DNA of 41,301 nucleotides from Spiroplasma endosymbiont of Danaus chrysippus (GTDB lineage: Bacteria; Bacillota_I; Bacilli_A; Mycoplasmatales; VBWQ01): the NCBI RefSeq assembly GCF_902809815.1, contig NZ_CADDIL010000002.1, forward strand, positions 22,857-64,157, written 5' to 3'. Of this stretch, positions 26,315-37,763 are shown one piece after another. A program made the position numbers and the translations under genes. The notes under the pieces were generated by a model. The model did no database searches and was not told where the DNA came from. It saw only the letters and a list, made by a program, of their open reading frames with translations. Position 1 is the stretch's first letter. Each line of letters begins with the position of its first letter.

Positions 26315-27334
26315 ATGGCAAAAGATAACAAATATTTTCAACAATCACAGTCACCATTAGAATATATTATGAAAAATTTTAATGGAAAAATGCGGTCTGT
26401 AAATTGAAATGTAATCAATGATGAAAAAGATTTAGAGGTTTGAAACCGTATTACTCAAAATTTTTGGTTACCAGAAAAAATTCCTGTTTCTAATGACTTA
26501 ACTTCTTGAAAAACATTAAATCCAAAATGACAAGAGTTAATAACAAGAACATTTACAGGTTTAACTTTATTAGATACAATTCAGGCAACAGTTGGTGATA
26601 TCGCACAAATACCTAATTCTTTAACTGATCATGAACAAGTTATTTACACAAATTTTGCTTTTATGGTAGCAGTTCATGCTCGATCATACGGAACAATTTT
26701 TTCAACTTTATGTTCTAGTGAGCAGATTGAATCTGCTCATGAATGAGTGATTAATAATGAAAGTTTACAAGCCAGAGCACGTGCACTAATTCCTTATTAT
26801 ACAAGTGATGATCCTTTAAAATCCAAAGTAGCTGCCGCTTTAATGCCGGGTTTTTTATTATATGGTGGTTTTTATTTACCATTTTATTTATCTGCTCGTA
26901 GTAAATTACCTAATACTTCAGATATTATTAGATTAATTTTACGTGATAAAGTTATTCATAATTATTATAGTGGCTATAAATATCAAAGAAAAGTTGAAAA
27001 GTTACCAAAAGAAAAACAAGAAGAAATGAAAAAATTTGTATTTGATTTGTTGTTTAAATTAATTGATTTAGAAAAGCAATATTTGACAGAATTATATCAA
27101 GAATTTAATTTAGCTGAAGATGCTATTAAGTTTAGTTTATATAATGCTGGTAAGTTTTTACAAAATTTAGGATATGATTCACCTTTTAGTGAAGAACAAA
27201 CAAGAATTAAGCCGGAAATTTTTAATCAATTATCAGCTCGAGCTGATGAAAATCATGATTTCTTTTCAGGTAATGGTTCATCGTATGTAATGGGTGTTAC
27301 TGTAGAAACGCAAGATGAAGATTGAGAATTTTAA
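26315..27334 (+). CDS. nrdF: Ribonucleotide reductase small subunit, metal-free class Ie (VPK variant)
   Basis: 339 residues, ribosome site GAGGGGTAATAATAA. The fold landmarks of NrdF are clear (FWLPEKIPVSND, LTLLDTIQ, HARSYGTIFS, FLLYGGFYLPFY, IIRLILRDKVIHNYYSG). Ligand Asp87 and the two His (121, 215) remain. The three metal-binding Glu are replaced by Val118 (MVAVHARSY instead of MEQIHAKSY), Pro178 (MPGFLLY instead of LEGFLFY) and Lys212 (RDKVIH instead of RDEAIH). This V-P-K set defines the class Ie R2 proteins described in Mollicutes, which use a DOPA radical on a Tyr (here Tyr125) and no metal. It is followed after 17 bp by nrdI-nrdE. Confidence 0.95.
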
Positions 27335-27351
27335 TTTTAAAGGAGAAAAAA

Positions 27352-29958
27352 ATGCATAATGATGTTGTAAAAGTTTCAAATCAAAAAATATTAAAACCAG
27401 AAGGAAAAATTCATGTTGTTTATTTTTCTTCTTTGTCAAATAATACTCATCGTTTTATTCAAAAATTAGAGGTTTTAAATTCAAGAATTCCTCATGATCT
27501 ACAAGAGGAAATTTTAGTTGATAAAGATTATGTGTTAATAACACCAACATATAGTGGGGGTGGTGATATTAAAGAAGGGGCGGTTCCTAAACAGGTAATT
27601 AAATTTTTAAATAATAAGCAAAATCGTAATTTTTGTCGTGGTGTTATTGCGTCGGGGAATACTAATTTTGGTGATACTTTTGCAATTGCTGGGCCAATTC
27701 TTTCAAAAAAATTAAATGTCCCACTATTATTTCAATTTGAATTATTAGGAACTAATAATGATGTATCAACAATAAAAAATATATTAGTAGATTTTTGAGA
27801 TAAAGATAAAAAAAATACCAATGAAATAAATACTTTATCTGGAACTTTAGAAAGTGATGAATATGTTACTTTAAATGCTAGAGCAAAAACTACTAATAAT
27901 GCACAATTTGATTTGCAAGCAGCACAATCTTATATGAAAAATCATATTAAACCAAATTTATTGCTTTTTAAAACCGTTAAAGAAAGAATAGAATATTTAG
28001 TAAAAAATCAATATTATGATGAAACAATAATTAATAAATATTCAATTACGGAAATTGAACGATTAACAAATGAAGCATACAGTTTTAATTATCAGTTTAC
28101 GAGTTTTATGGGTATTTTAAAATTTTATAATTCTTATGCTTTAAAAAGTTTTAATGGTAAACAATATTTAGAAAATTATGAAGATAGAGTTGTTATGAAT
28201 AGTTTATTTTTCGCTGATGGTAATATTGAACATGCTAGTAAAATTTTAAGACAAATTATGTCTGGTAGATTTCAACCAGCTACTCCCACATTTTTAAATG
28301 CAGGGAAAAAACAAAGAGGTGAATACACTTCATGTTATCTTTTACGAATTGAAGATAACATGGAATCAATTGCTCGCGCTATTACTACTTCATTACAGTT
28401 ATCAAAACGTGGTGGTGGAGTTGCTTTGTGTTTAACAAATTTAAGAGAATTTGGAGCTCCAATTAAAAATATTAAAAATCAAGCAACAGGCGTTATCCCA
28501 GTTATGAAAATTCTTGAAGATTCATTTTCATATGCTAATCAACTAGGTCAAAGACAAGGTGCTGGGGCAGTTTATTTAAATGTTCATCATCCAGATATTA
28601 TGTTATTTTTAGATTCAAAGCGTGAAAATGCAGATGAAAAAATTCGTATTAAATCAATGTCTTTAGGAGTAGTTATTCCTGATATTACTTTTGAATTAGC
28701 AAAAAACAATGAACAGATGGCACTTTTTAGTCCTTATGATATTGCAAAAGTTTATGGTAAAGCAATGACAGATATTTCTATTACTAAAGAGTATTATAAT
28801 ATGTTAAAAAACCCTGATATTAGTAAAAATTTTATTAGTGCTCGCAAATTATTTCAAATGATTGCTGAATTACATTTTGAAAGTGGATATCCTTATTTAT
28901 TATTTGATGATACAGTAAATAAAAATAATGCTCATCCCGGTAGAATTGTTATGAGTAATTTGTGCAGTGAAATTATTCAAGTAAGTACAGCTAGTCAATT
29001 TAATAGTGATTTAAGCTTTAAAGAAATTGGTGAAGATATTAGTTGTAATTTAGGAAGTATTAATATTGCAAAAGTAATGGAAAGTGGAAGTGAATTTGGT
29101 GAGGTTATTTTTCAAGCAATTCATTCATTAGACCACGTATCAAGAAGTAGTGATTTTTCTAGTGCTCCGTCAGTTGCATATGGAAATAAAAAAAATCATG
29201 CTTTGGGTTTAGGCGCTATGAATTTACATGGATTTTTAGCAACAAATCATATTTTCTATGATTCAAAAGAAGCAATTGATTTTACTAATATTTTCTTTTA
29301 TGTTATGGCTTATCATGCTTTTAGTGCTTCAAATAAATTAGCATTAAAATTTGGAAGTTTTAGTGGATTTAAAAATTCAAAATTTGCTGATGGTTCATAT
29401 TTTGATAAATATATAAAATGTCAGTCAGATAAATGAACTCCTGAAACAAAAAAAATACAAGAATTATTTACAAAATATAACATTATGATTCCAACTCAGA
29501 AGCAATGGAAAGAATTAGTAATAAAAATTAAAGAAACGGGATTGGCTAATTCACATTTAATGGCAGTAGCACCCACTGGTTCAATTAGTTATTTATCTTC
29601 GTGTACACCAAGTCTACAACCGGTAGTCGCTCCTGTTGAGGTACGAAAAGAAGGGAAATTAGGTCGTGTTTATGTTCCTGCTTATAAAATTGATGATAAT
29701 AATTTATCATATTACACTGAAGGTGGATATGAATTAGGTCCTAATCCAATTATTGATATTGTAGCAGCTGCACAACAGCACGTTGATCAAGCAATTTCTT
29801 TAACTTTATTTATTACTGATAAAGCGACAACTCGTGATTTAAATAAAGCTTATATTAGAGCCTTTAAAAAAGGTTGTTCATCAATTTATTATGTTCGTAT
29901 TCGTCAAGAGGTTTTAGAGGATAGTGAAAATTATCAATGCAATGTTTGTGTTGTATAA
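27352..29958 (+). CDS. nrdI-nrdE: NrdI-NrdE fusion: flavodoxin-like activator plus ribonucleotide reductase large subunit
   Basis: A single open frame of 868 residues (UGA = Trp), ribosome site AAAGGAGAAAAAA. Residues 1-~150 are NrdI: FMN loop YFSSLSNNTHRF, TPTYSGGGDIKEGAVP, GNTNFGDTFAIAG, FELLGTNNDV. A ~20-residue linker follows (DKDKKNTNEINTLSG). From ~residue 163 it is class Ib-type NrdE: YVTLNARAK, Cys328 (GEYTSCYLL), Cys538 (SNLCSEI), Cys565 (DISCNLGSIN), APTGSISYLSSCTPS, and the C-terminal redox pair Cys863/Cys866. No stop lies between the two parts and no in-frame ATG is well placed for a separate NrdE. NrdI generates the radical in NrdF, so fusion to NrdE ties activator and catalyst together. 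Confidence 0.88.
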
Positions 29959-30161
29959 ATTAATTAGATTATTGAATAGTAGTTTCAAGTAAAAAATAAA
30001 TTTGTAACAAATTTAGTAATATATTATTTATTTAATTTAAAAAATAGTGAAATTTTATTTTGGAATATAGGATTTTTAAAAAAAAAAATTAAAAAATACA
30101 TAGTAAATTTTAAAATTAAAGTTATAATAATAATTGTAAAAAAAATAATTATTATAACTTT
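29959..30161. other. Intergenic region with inverted repeat before tRNA-Ser
   Basis: No gene. At 30118-30161 AAAGTTATAATAAT pairs with ATTATTATAACTTT, ending one base before the tRNA. It contains TATAAT and may combine promoter, terminator of the nrd operon, or processing signal. Confidence 0.5.
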
Positions 30162-30252
30162 GGAGTGGTACTCAAGAGGCTGAAGAGGACTGATTGCTAA
30201 TCAGTTAGGACGGGAAACTGTCGCGAGAGTTCGAATCTCTCCCATTCCGCCA
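30162..30252 (+). tRNA. tRNA-Ser (GCU)
   Basis: 91 nt with 7-bp acceptor stem GGAGTGG/CCATTCC (one G-U), discriminator G, encoded CCA, anticodon stem CTGAT/ATCAG around the loop with GCT, a long variable arm (GACGGGAAACTGTC) as in tRNA-Ser, and GTTCGAATC in the T arm. It reads AGC and AGU. Confidence 0.95.
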
Positions 30253-30259
30253 TTATTTA

Positions 30260-30282
30260 AAAAGCATTAATTGCTTTTTTTT
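30260..30282 (+). terminator. Terminator after tRNA-Ser
   Basis: AAAAGCA-TTAAT-TGCTTTT followed by further T; a 7-bp stem 8 bp after the tRNA end. Confidence 0.75.
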
Positions 30283-30353
30283 ACTTTTAAATAATAAATT
30301 TATTAATAATTAGATATAATTTAATAAAGAACTCTTTATATTAAGGAGAAATC

Positions 30354-31877
30354 ATGCGTAAACGAGTAAACTTACTTTTATCATTAATCTTACATATTGC
30401 TTTGATTGCAACAATAGTTTTTGTTATATTTAATTATATTAAATATTCATGAATTATTTTGATGATAATTATTACTTTAACTATTTTAACTGGTATTATT
30501 ATTTTCATTACCAATCGTATGCAAGATGCAAAACTATCATGAATTATGGTTACCTTATGTTTGCCAATCATCGGTATTTTTTTATATTGAACTTTTGGTC
30601 GTCCTTATCGTTATCGACGAAAACAAAAAACTTATTTAAAAACAAATAGTTATTTTTATACCCAAGAAGATTGAACTTTTGCTAATTCAATTTTAGAATC
30701 AAAAAAAATAACTTTGAGTGAGGATACTTTATGTTTATTTAACTATACAACAAGAATTTCTCATCGACCATTTTATAATAATACTGATGTTCAAATTTTA
30801 AATAATGGTCCTAATAAATTTGTTAAATTAATTGAAGATTTAAAACAAGCAAAAAGTTATATTTTTATTAATTATTTTATTCTTGGTGAAGGGGAGTTAT
30901 TAGAAGTAATTATTAATGTTTTAAAAGCAAGGATTGAAGCAGGAGTTAAAGTTTATATGATTTATGATGATGTTGGTTCATATTTTAGTTTATCTAAATA
31001 TAAAATATGAAAAATGAAAAAAATGGGAATTATTATTCATAAATTTTCACCAGTTAGATTACCGTTTATGACAGGAAATTATAATTTTCGTAATCATCGT
31101 AAAGATATTATTATTGATGGGAATATTGGCTATGCTGGTGGAGTTAACTTAGCAGATAACTATATTTATCTTTCTGCAAAGTATGGCTTTTGAAGAGATA
31201 CCCAAATTAGAATTGTTGGGGAAGCTGTTAAATCAATTGATTTAATATTTAGACAAGATTGGCATTTTATTACTGGTAATATTCTTGATATTAGTGCTGA
31301 AAAATCTGAAATAAAAATTAAAAATAATATTATTGTCCAAGTAATTGATGATGGGCCGATTACTAAAGAAACAATTCAAAAAGATTTATTTATTAAATTT
31401 ATTAGTAATGCTAAAAAGCGAGTTTGAATTAGTACTCCTTATTTAATTCCAACTAGCGATTTAATTACTGCATTGCGTAATAGTGCTTATTCTGGTGTTG
31501 ATGTTAGATTATCATTACCCGGAATTACTGATAAATTTTTATCATTAGATATGTCAAGAACTTATTATGATTCATTGATTGAGTCAGGAGTTAAAATTTA
31601 TGAATATAATAATGTTTTTAACCATTCTAAGTCTGGTATTTTTGATGATGATATTACTATTATTGGTTCAACTAATCTTGATTATCGTAGTCTTTATTCA
31701 GATCATCAAACTTTAGTAATTGTTTATGATAGTAAAACAAATAGTGATTTATCTGCTTCATTTGAAAAAGATTTTATTCATTCTAGTTTAATTATTAGTA
31801 ATCCACTACTACATCGTAGTTTTGCTTATCGGGGTGTATTTTTATTATTGCTTAGAATTTTAGCACCATTATTTTAA
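30354..31877 (+). CDS. cls: Cardiolipin synthase
   Basis: 507 residues, ribosome site AAGGAGAAATC; -10 TATAAT at about 30314-30319. Two N-terminal membrane helices (VNLLLSLILHIALIATIVFV; ILMIIITLTILTGIIIFIT) are followed by the PLN-type segment WIMVTLCLPIIGIFLYWTFGR. Two HKD phospholipase D motifs are complete: NHRKDIIIDGNIGYAGGVN (~residues 245-262) and NHSKSGIFDDDITIIGSTN (~420-437). The length is typical of Cls (480-510). It joins two phosphatidylglycerols to cardiolipin in the membrane. It stands behind the tRNA-Ser terminator with its own promoter. Confidence 0.93.
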
Positions 31878-31927
31878 AAAAATTTAGTATAATTAGGTAA
31901 ATATTAATAATAAGGTGGTCATAATTT

Positions 31928-32617
31928 ATGGGTTGAAGTCGACGAATTAAAAAAATTAAAGAATATTTTAGTGATGAAAATCAACCTAATTTGGATATTT
32001 CTAAATTATCAGAAGACAATGAAAAAAAAAATCCTTTTTTTAATAGGTTTAAAAAACAAAAAAAATCTAATAAATCTTCTACTTTAACTAATAATAAAAA
32101 ACGTAATAATATTTTTTTAAATTTTAAAAGAAGATCAACTATTCAAATTATTAAACATTTAGAAAATAAAAATATTTTTAACTTATTTTTTTATACTGAT
32201 GTTAGTAATATTACTTTAATATTAGAACAAGGAATTAAACCTTCTTCACAAATTAAATTATTGCCAAAGCAAGAATATATTGTTTGAACTTATTTAGAAC
32301 ATGCTACTTATTTAGAATTAGAGTTAGGTAATTCAACACGTCATTTTTTTTGAAAGTGATGTGCAGAGCAAAATGTTGATGTTAATAAAATAGCTATTAT
32401 TTCTGTTGATATTCATAAACTATTTCAAAGCACTACTAAAGATTGAGGTTTAAATGTTGATACTAATCGTGTTCAAATATATGAAATAATTCCTGTTGAA
32501 GCTATTGATTGAATTTTGGTTAAAGATCGCAAAATGTTTCGTTTAGCTAAATTATATATTGATAATCAAAGACTAAAGTTAAAACTTTTCCAAGGAAATA
32601 ATCGTAATATTACTTTA
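31928..32617 (+). CDS. Hypothetical protein, weakly ADP-ribosyltransferase-like
   Basis: 229 residues with five UGA-coded Trp; starts MGWSRRIKKIKEYF after a GGTGGTCATAATTT ribosome site. Residues 1-60 are Lys/Asn-rich and flexible. The C-terminal ~150 contain LFFYTDVSNITLILEQGIKP, which resembles the opening of DarT/2'-phosphotransferase-type folds (HITxxxNLxxILExGL), then WTYLEHATYLELEL and KIAIISVDIHKLF. The expected catalytic residues cannot be located with confidence, so function stays unassigned. It lies 26 bp before the next gene, so the two are co-transcribed. Confidence 0.5.
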
Positions 32618-32643
32618 GGCTCTGATTAAATGGAGGTAAAATT

Positions 32644-34428
32644 ATGCGTTGATCTGCAATTGTAATTATTGCTTTAATTCCTTTTATGACAATAATAATT
32701 ATTTTATTTATACGTTTAAATCATCGTAATAATCAATATTATAATGTTATCCATGGTGATTTGTTGAGTTTAGTTCCATTGAAAATTGATTTAAAAAATG
32801 AAATTATTACTTTTTCTGAACGCTTAGAAGTTTTAAATCGTAAAAAACGAATTTCATTATTTGTATTTAAATCAATGATGAATCGTAAAACTAAAGTAAA
32901 AATTGAAATTTTTATTCAAGATTTATTAGTCAATAAAGTTCCATTTGAGCCGTGTCATTTTTCGGTTTCCTTTCAATTAGGAAGTAAAGTTATTGTTTAT
33001 GATTTATCAATTGATTATTTTGATAATAATAATAAAGTTTTGTATGGTCAAATGCAAAGTAATATTCGTTATAATCGTTTTGCTATTTCACAAGCAATTA
33101 TTTTACAACAAGATGAGTTAACAGTGGTAAAGTCAGTTTTTGTACAAACTATTTTAGATAATTTTAGTCAAAAAAAATATAATAAAAAAATAAATAGTCA
33201 ATTTGAATATATGATTTTAATAAAAATAAAAAATTATTTAGCATTAGAAAATATTTTAACTGTTAATAATATTGAACGAATGGAATTATTAATTTCATAT
33301 TATAGTAAAATAACTTTAGGATTAGATAATACTATTATTTGTAAATATTATGATGGTCAGTTTTTAATTTATTCTAGAAATAAGAAAATAAATTTATATC
33401 GATTCCAAAAAAAAATAAATAGTTATATTAAACGTAATTTAGTAGAAAAAAGTAGTTATTTGCAGATTCAAAGTCAAATATTATGTGTTTATGCTTCAGT
33501 AAAAACTGATGCTTCAAATGTCTATATATTATATAATAAAATTATTGATAAGAATCAATTAGAAGTAGTACAAAGTAGAGACTTAATTGAAATCAAATTG
33601 AAGACAAATGATATTTTAAATTATCCCGATTATAATCATTATTCACTTCTACAATCAGAACAAATGGAAAAATTATTAAGTGTTAGTATTAGACCAGTAT
33701 ATAAAAGTGATAATTCAAATGAGTCAAATTGTTACTATGCTTGATGAAATTTTGTTAAAAATTCTTATTATGTTTCGTTTATTGTTTTGATGCGTAATAT
33801 TCAAGATTCAGGATTGTGATGAAAAGTAAATGAGCCTTTATTTATTCAAACATTTGAAAAATTTGCGAAATTAAAACAAGAAAAAAACCTTATTCTTCCT
33901 GTTAGTTTAATTGAGTTACAAGATAAAACTATTTTAACAAAGTTAATTGCTCTTGTTAATAAGAGAAAAAATCTTTTTGAAAATTGTGATTTAATTTTTG
34001 ATTTTCAAGATATTGGTGAAATTAATAGTTGGAATAAGTATGATTCAATTATTAAAACTATTCGTAGTAATAAAATAAAAATTTCTTTTACTCATGATTT
34101 ACGTCATATTGATAATTTTAAATTAATTAATCATTTTAAACCTGATTATGTAGTTTTAACTTCTAATTTATTAGAACAAGTTACTTTTAGTTTTAGTAAA
34201 TATATTGATGTTATTATTTGTTTGCATTATTTAAGAATTTTAGGTATTAAAAATATTTTAGCTCGTGGTATTATTAACGTTCCTGAAATTATTGTTTTAA
34301 AAGGATTAAAGGTTGACTATTTACTAGGAAAAGTATTAGAATCAGAACAAGCAAATAAAGTGCTAGATGCTTTAAATTACCCAAATTATTGGAAGTGACA
34401 TAAAAGTCAATCAACGAAAGGTGAATAG
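32644..34428 (+). CDS. Membrane protein with degenerate GGDEF/EAL-like domains
   Basis: 594 residues, ribosome site TGGAGGTAAAATT. One N-terminal membrane helix (AIVIIALIPFMTIIIILFI). Residues ~190-310 look like a worn GGDEF-type fold, and ~335-590 follow the order of an EAL domain: VSIRPVYKSDN (for QPIxD), LIFDFQDIGEIN (for the DDFG strand), FKPDYVVLTSN (for DxIKID), and NILARGIINVPEIIVLKGLKVDYLLGK cut in the same pattern as AEGVE...GxxxxQG. Catalytic Glu, DD and Lys are missing, so it should not cleave c-di-GMP. Mollicutes generally lack such proteins. The match is by pattern only; it could be a Spiroplasma-specific family. Confidence 0.45.
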
Positions 34429-34434
34429 ATCATT

Positions 34435-35886
34435 ATGAATAATGCAAAGAATAAAAATATTACAGCAAGAGAGATTGATTTTGCCAAATGATATACTGAT
34501 GTTATTAAGCAAGCAGAACTTTGTGATTATGGCGCAGAAAATGGTTCAGCAGCCGGTACCATTATTTTTCGTCCTCGCGGATATGCAATTTGAGAAAATA
34601 TTCAACATTTATTAAATCAAAGATTTAAAATTTTAAATATTGAAAATGTAATGTTACCACTTTTAATTAGTCAAAAAGCATTTCAAGTTGAAAAAGATCA
34701 TATTGAGGGTTTTGCACCAGAATGTGCAACTGTAACTAAAGTTGGAAATAATCAATTATCAGAAGAACTAATTATTCGTCCTACTTCAGAAGTTTTATTT
34801 TGTCGTCATTTTTCAAAAATAATTAGTTCATATAAACAACTACCATTATTATATAATCAATGATGTAATGTTGTTAGATGAGAAAAAAATACAAAACCAT
34901 TTTTAAGAACTAGTGAATTTTTATGACAAGAAGGACATACAATGCATAATAACGATGAAGAAGCACAAAACTTTACATTAAAAATGATTAAGTTGTATGC
35001 TGATTTTGTTGAAAAACAATTAGCAATTAAAGTTATTGTTGGTGCAAAAACAATTCACGAACGTTTTGCTGGAGCAAAAATGACATATACAATTGAAACT
35101 ATGATGCAAGATGGACAAGCATTACAAGCCGGTACTAGCCATTATTTTGGTCAAGAGTTCACAAAGGTATTTAATATTAAATTTAGTAATAAAGACAATA
35201 AACAAGAATTAGGATATCAAACATCATGAGGTGTATCGACAAGATTAATTGGTGCTTTAATTATGGCGCATAGCGATGATCTGGGTTTAGTATTGCCATC
35301 TACAATTGCACCGCATCAGATTATGCTTTTAAATTTATCACTTAAAAGTGATAAAGTTAAAATAACTGTTGAAAGAATATTTAAAATTTTAAGTTCTCAT
35401 TTCCGAGTATTAATAAATGAAGATAATAAAAGTTTTTCTTATAAGAAAAGTGAAAGTCAAATTAAAGGTATTCCAATTACTATTGCAATTGGTGAGCAAG
35501 AAATTGAAAACCAAGTAATTAAATTAATTTTACGTCATAATTTAGATACTATTGATGTTGAAATTAATAATGAAAAACTATTAGTAACAACTATTATTAA
35601 TCAATTAAATAAATTAAATAAAGATTTATTTAATAATTCACAAAAAAAATTAAATACAAGTTTAAAAGAGTTAACAGATTTCAATGAATATCATAAATTA
35701 GTTAAAATTCATAAAGGGTTCTTTATTGTACCTTTTTGTGATCAAATAAAGTGTGAAGAAGAAATTAAAAGTTTAACTGGTACAACATCACGTTGTATTC
35801 CTTTAGAACCGTATAAAAAACCAAGTAATTGTTTTAAGTGTCAAACTCCTAATAGTGTCTGAACTTATTTTGCAAGATCATATTAA
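34435..35886 (+). CDS. proS: Prolyl-tRNA synthetase (archaeal/eukaryotic type)
   Basis: 483 residues starting MNNAKNKNITAREIDF, 6 bp after the previous stop; ribosome site GAAAGGTGAATAG overlaps it. Class II signatures: GTIIFRPRGYAIWENIQ, IIRPTSEVLFC (motif 2 entry), [35 protein letters not shown] and VLPSTIAPHQI. A C-terminal zinc-type domain with Cys residues (CDQIKCEEEI, CFKC) ends in FARSY, typical of ProS type 3. It lacks the bacterial editing insertion. Charges tRNA-Pro in the cytosol. Confidence 0.95.
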
Positions 35887-35953
35887 AATTAGTCAGTTAA
35901 ATAGAAATAAAATAGAGGAAAGATAATTATTTGTTCTTAAATTATTATTGAGG

Positions 35954-37094
35954 GGTGGTTAGCCCTAAATACTGGACCACTTTTGGATAGACAGTTTTAA
36001 ATTTTTATTTGTGAAATTGGTGGTTTTAGAAATTTAGAATGTATTCTTTCGTAATTATAAAACATAATATATTGGTTTACATCATTTATAGCTTCATTGA
36101 GAGAAAAATATTGATTTGAACCTTTAGGTAGTCATTCTTGAGATAAATGAGAAAATCAGTTTTCAGATATTACATTGCCACCAATATCATAAGGTTGTTT
36201 TTTGCTTAAAATTATTTGCTTATCAGCAGCTCAATTTGTGATGTCTTGACAATAAAATTCGTTGGCGTTATCTGAGTGTAAAATAACGTTTTTTACTTGG
36301 TTTCAAGAGAATTGTTGATTTATTTTTTCAAGTGCAGGAAGGATTAAATCTTGATAGGATTTGTTTGAACATGTATTATAGCTTACAATATTATTTGAAT
36401 AAAAATCAATAATTACAAAAAGATATAATCAACCTTCTTTAGTATTTATTTGTTTAGTGTCCATTGATCAAATTTGATTTGAAGAGGTTGTACTTTTATA
36501 ATCTTTGTTTACTTTATCCATTGTAGGTATTCACTTATTTGGATTTTTTTTGTTTTTAGGATAGTTATTTTTAGTTTGTTTTAATCCTTGAAGATTGTGA
36601 TCTTTCATAATTTTTCGCATTTGTTTTGTTGATAATTCTAGATTTAAAATAATATGTTTGTATTGTTTTAATCATTCTTTAAATGCTGAAAAAATTCGTA
36701 AATAGCCATAAATTTGTCCTTTTCTTGTAAAATGAAATTCAAGTAAAAGTTGGCATAATTCTTGATATTTATGTGTACAATTACTAATTTGATTTTTTTC
36801 TTTTTTAATAGGGTTTTGTTTGTTTTTTACAAAATAATATGTTGATCGGTTTAGTTGAAGATGTTGGCAAAGATATCTAATTGAATATTGGTTTTTGCTA
36901 TCATCAATAATTTGAATTTTTTGTTTGATATTTAACTTGTTAATTACTAATGCTATTTGTTTAATTTTATCCATTATTAAAAATCCTTTCATGTCAAAAT
37001 TAGTGTTAATTGTATAACACGATTGTTTTTCGAATACATTCAAGTTTTTTTTAAATTAATGGTCTAGTAAAAAGGGCTAAGTAGCAAGTAGCAA
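35954..37094 (-). mobile_element. IS3-family element, copy b
   Basis: 1141 bp, nearly identical to copy a, including the terminal bases GGTGGTTAGCCCT and GTAGCAAGTAGCAA. It has removed or separated the 5' end of the gene at 37097. Confidence 0.88.
35997..36974 (-). CDS. IS3-family transposase
   Basis: 325 residues from ATG 36974, the same DDE landmarks as 18521-19498 (Asp in SMDTKQ, Asp in HSDNANEF, Glu in ISENWF). Differs from copy a at a few bases, mainly upstream of the start. Intact. Confidence 0.88.
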
Positions 37095-37096
37095 GG

Positions 37097-37762
37097 ATAG
37101 TTGGTGGAAAATCAAGATTAGATGAGGCTTTTAAGTTTTCTGGTAATAATATTAATACTGCAAATATAGTGCCAATAAAAATAAAACGTTATCTAGTATC
37201 ACATTTTCCAAAAGTAAAAGATTATTATGATGATAAAGAAACAATATTACGTAAAATATTAATATTTAATAATAATTTTGATTTACAACAAAATACATCA
37301 TTAAATATTAATGAAAATCTATCAAAATTTTATCAAAATAATAAAATACCAGCTTTTTTATTACGTAATAAAAAAAATATTGATGAATATTATTTAGAAT
37401 TTTATAGTACTATTTATAATAGCATTGTAAATAAAATAGTATTGAATGATGAAATAGGAAAAAATCAATTTGATTTACCAAGATTTGAATGTTTTCACTT
37501 TAATATAAATATTCCATTTAATTTTTAAACCTTTTTTAGATATGATATTAATTTAAAATTTATTGAAGAAAGTAGTGAACCAATTATTGGTGGTTCATAT
37601 CATTCTATTTTTATTAAAAAATTAATAAGAAATAATAGTGAAAATTGAGTGGCAGCCACTAATTTTACTTTAACTTACAATGAAATATTAAAATTTTATA
37701 GTAGTGATAACTTTAGTTTTATTGATTATAAGTATTTAATTCATAGTCAAATAAAGGTATAA
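37097..37762 (+). pseudogene. Hypothetical gene, 5'-truncated by IS3 and with a nonsense codon
   Basis: The coding frame emerges from IS3 copy b (IVGGKSRLDEAFKFSGNN...), meets TAA at 37526-37528 after INIPFNF, and continues open in the same phase (TFFRYDINLKFIEESSEPII... to IHSQIKV, TAA 37760). The total left is ~220 codons, with UGA-coded Trp in the second part. The IVGGKSRLDEAF opening resembles nothing named. It is followed at once by a membrane-protein gene, probably from the same operon. Truncation plus internal stop show that it is dead. Confidence 0.7.
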
Positions 37763-37763
37763 A

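Noticed and set aside
27798-27913. nrdI and nrdE as two separate genes
   Set aside because: The apparent gap comes from reading UGA as stop. With UGA = Trp the frame is continuous, and no stop or well-placed ATG lies between.
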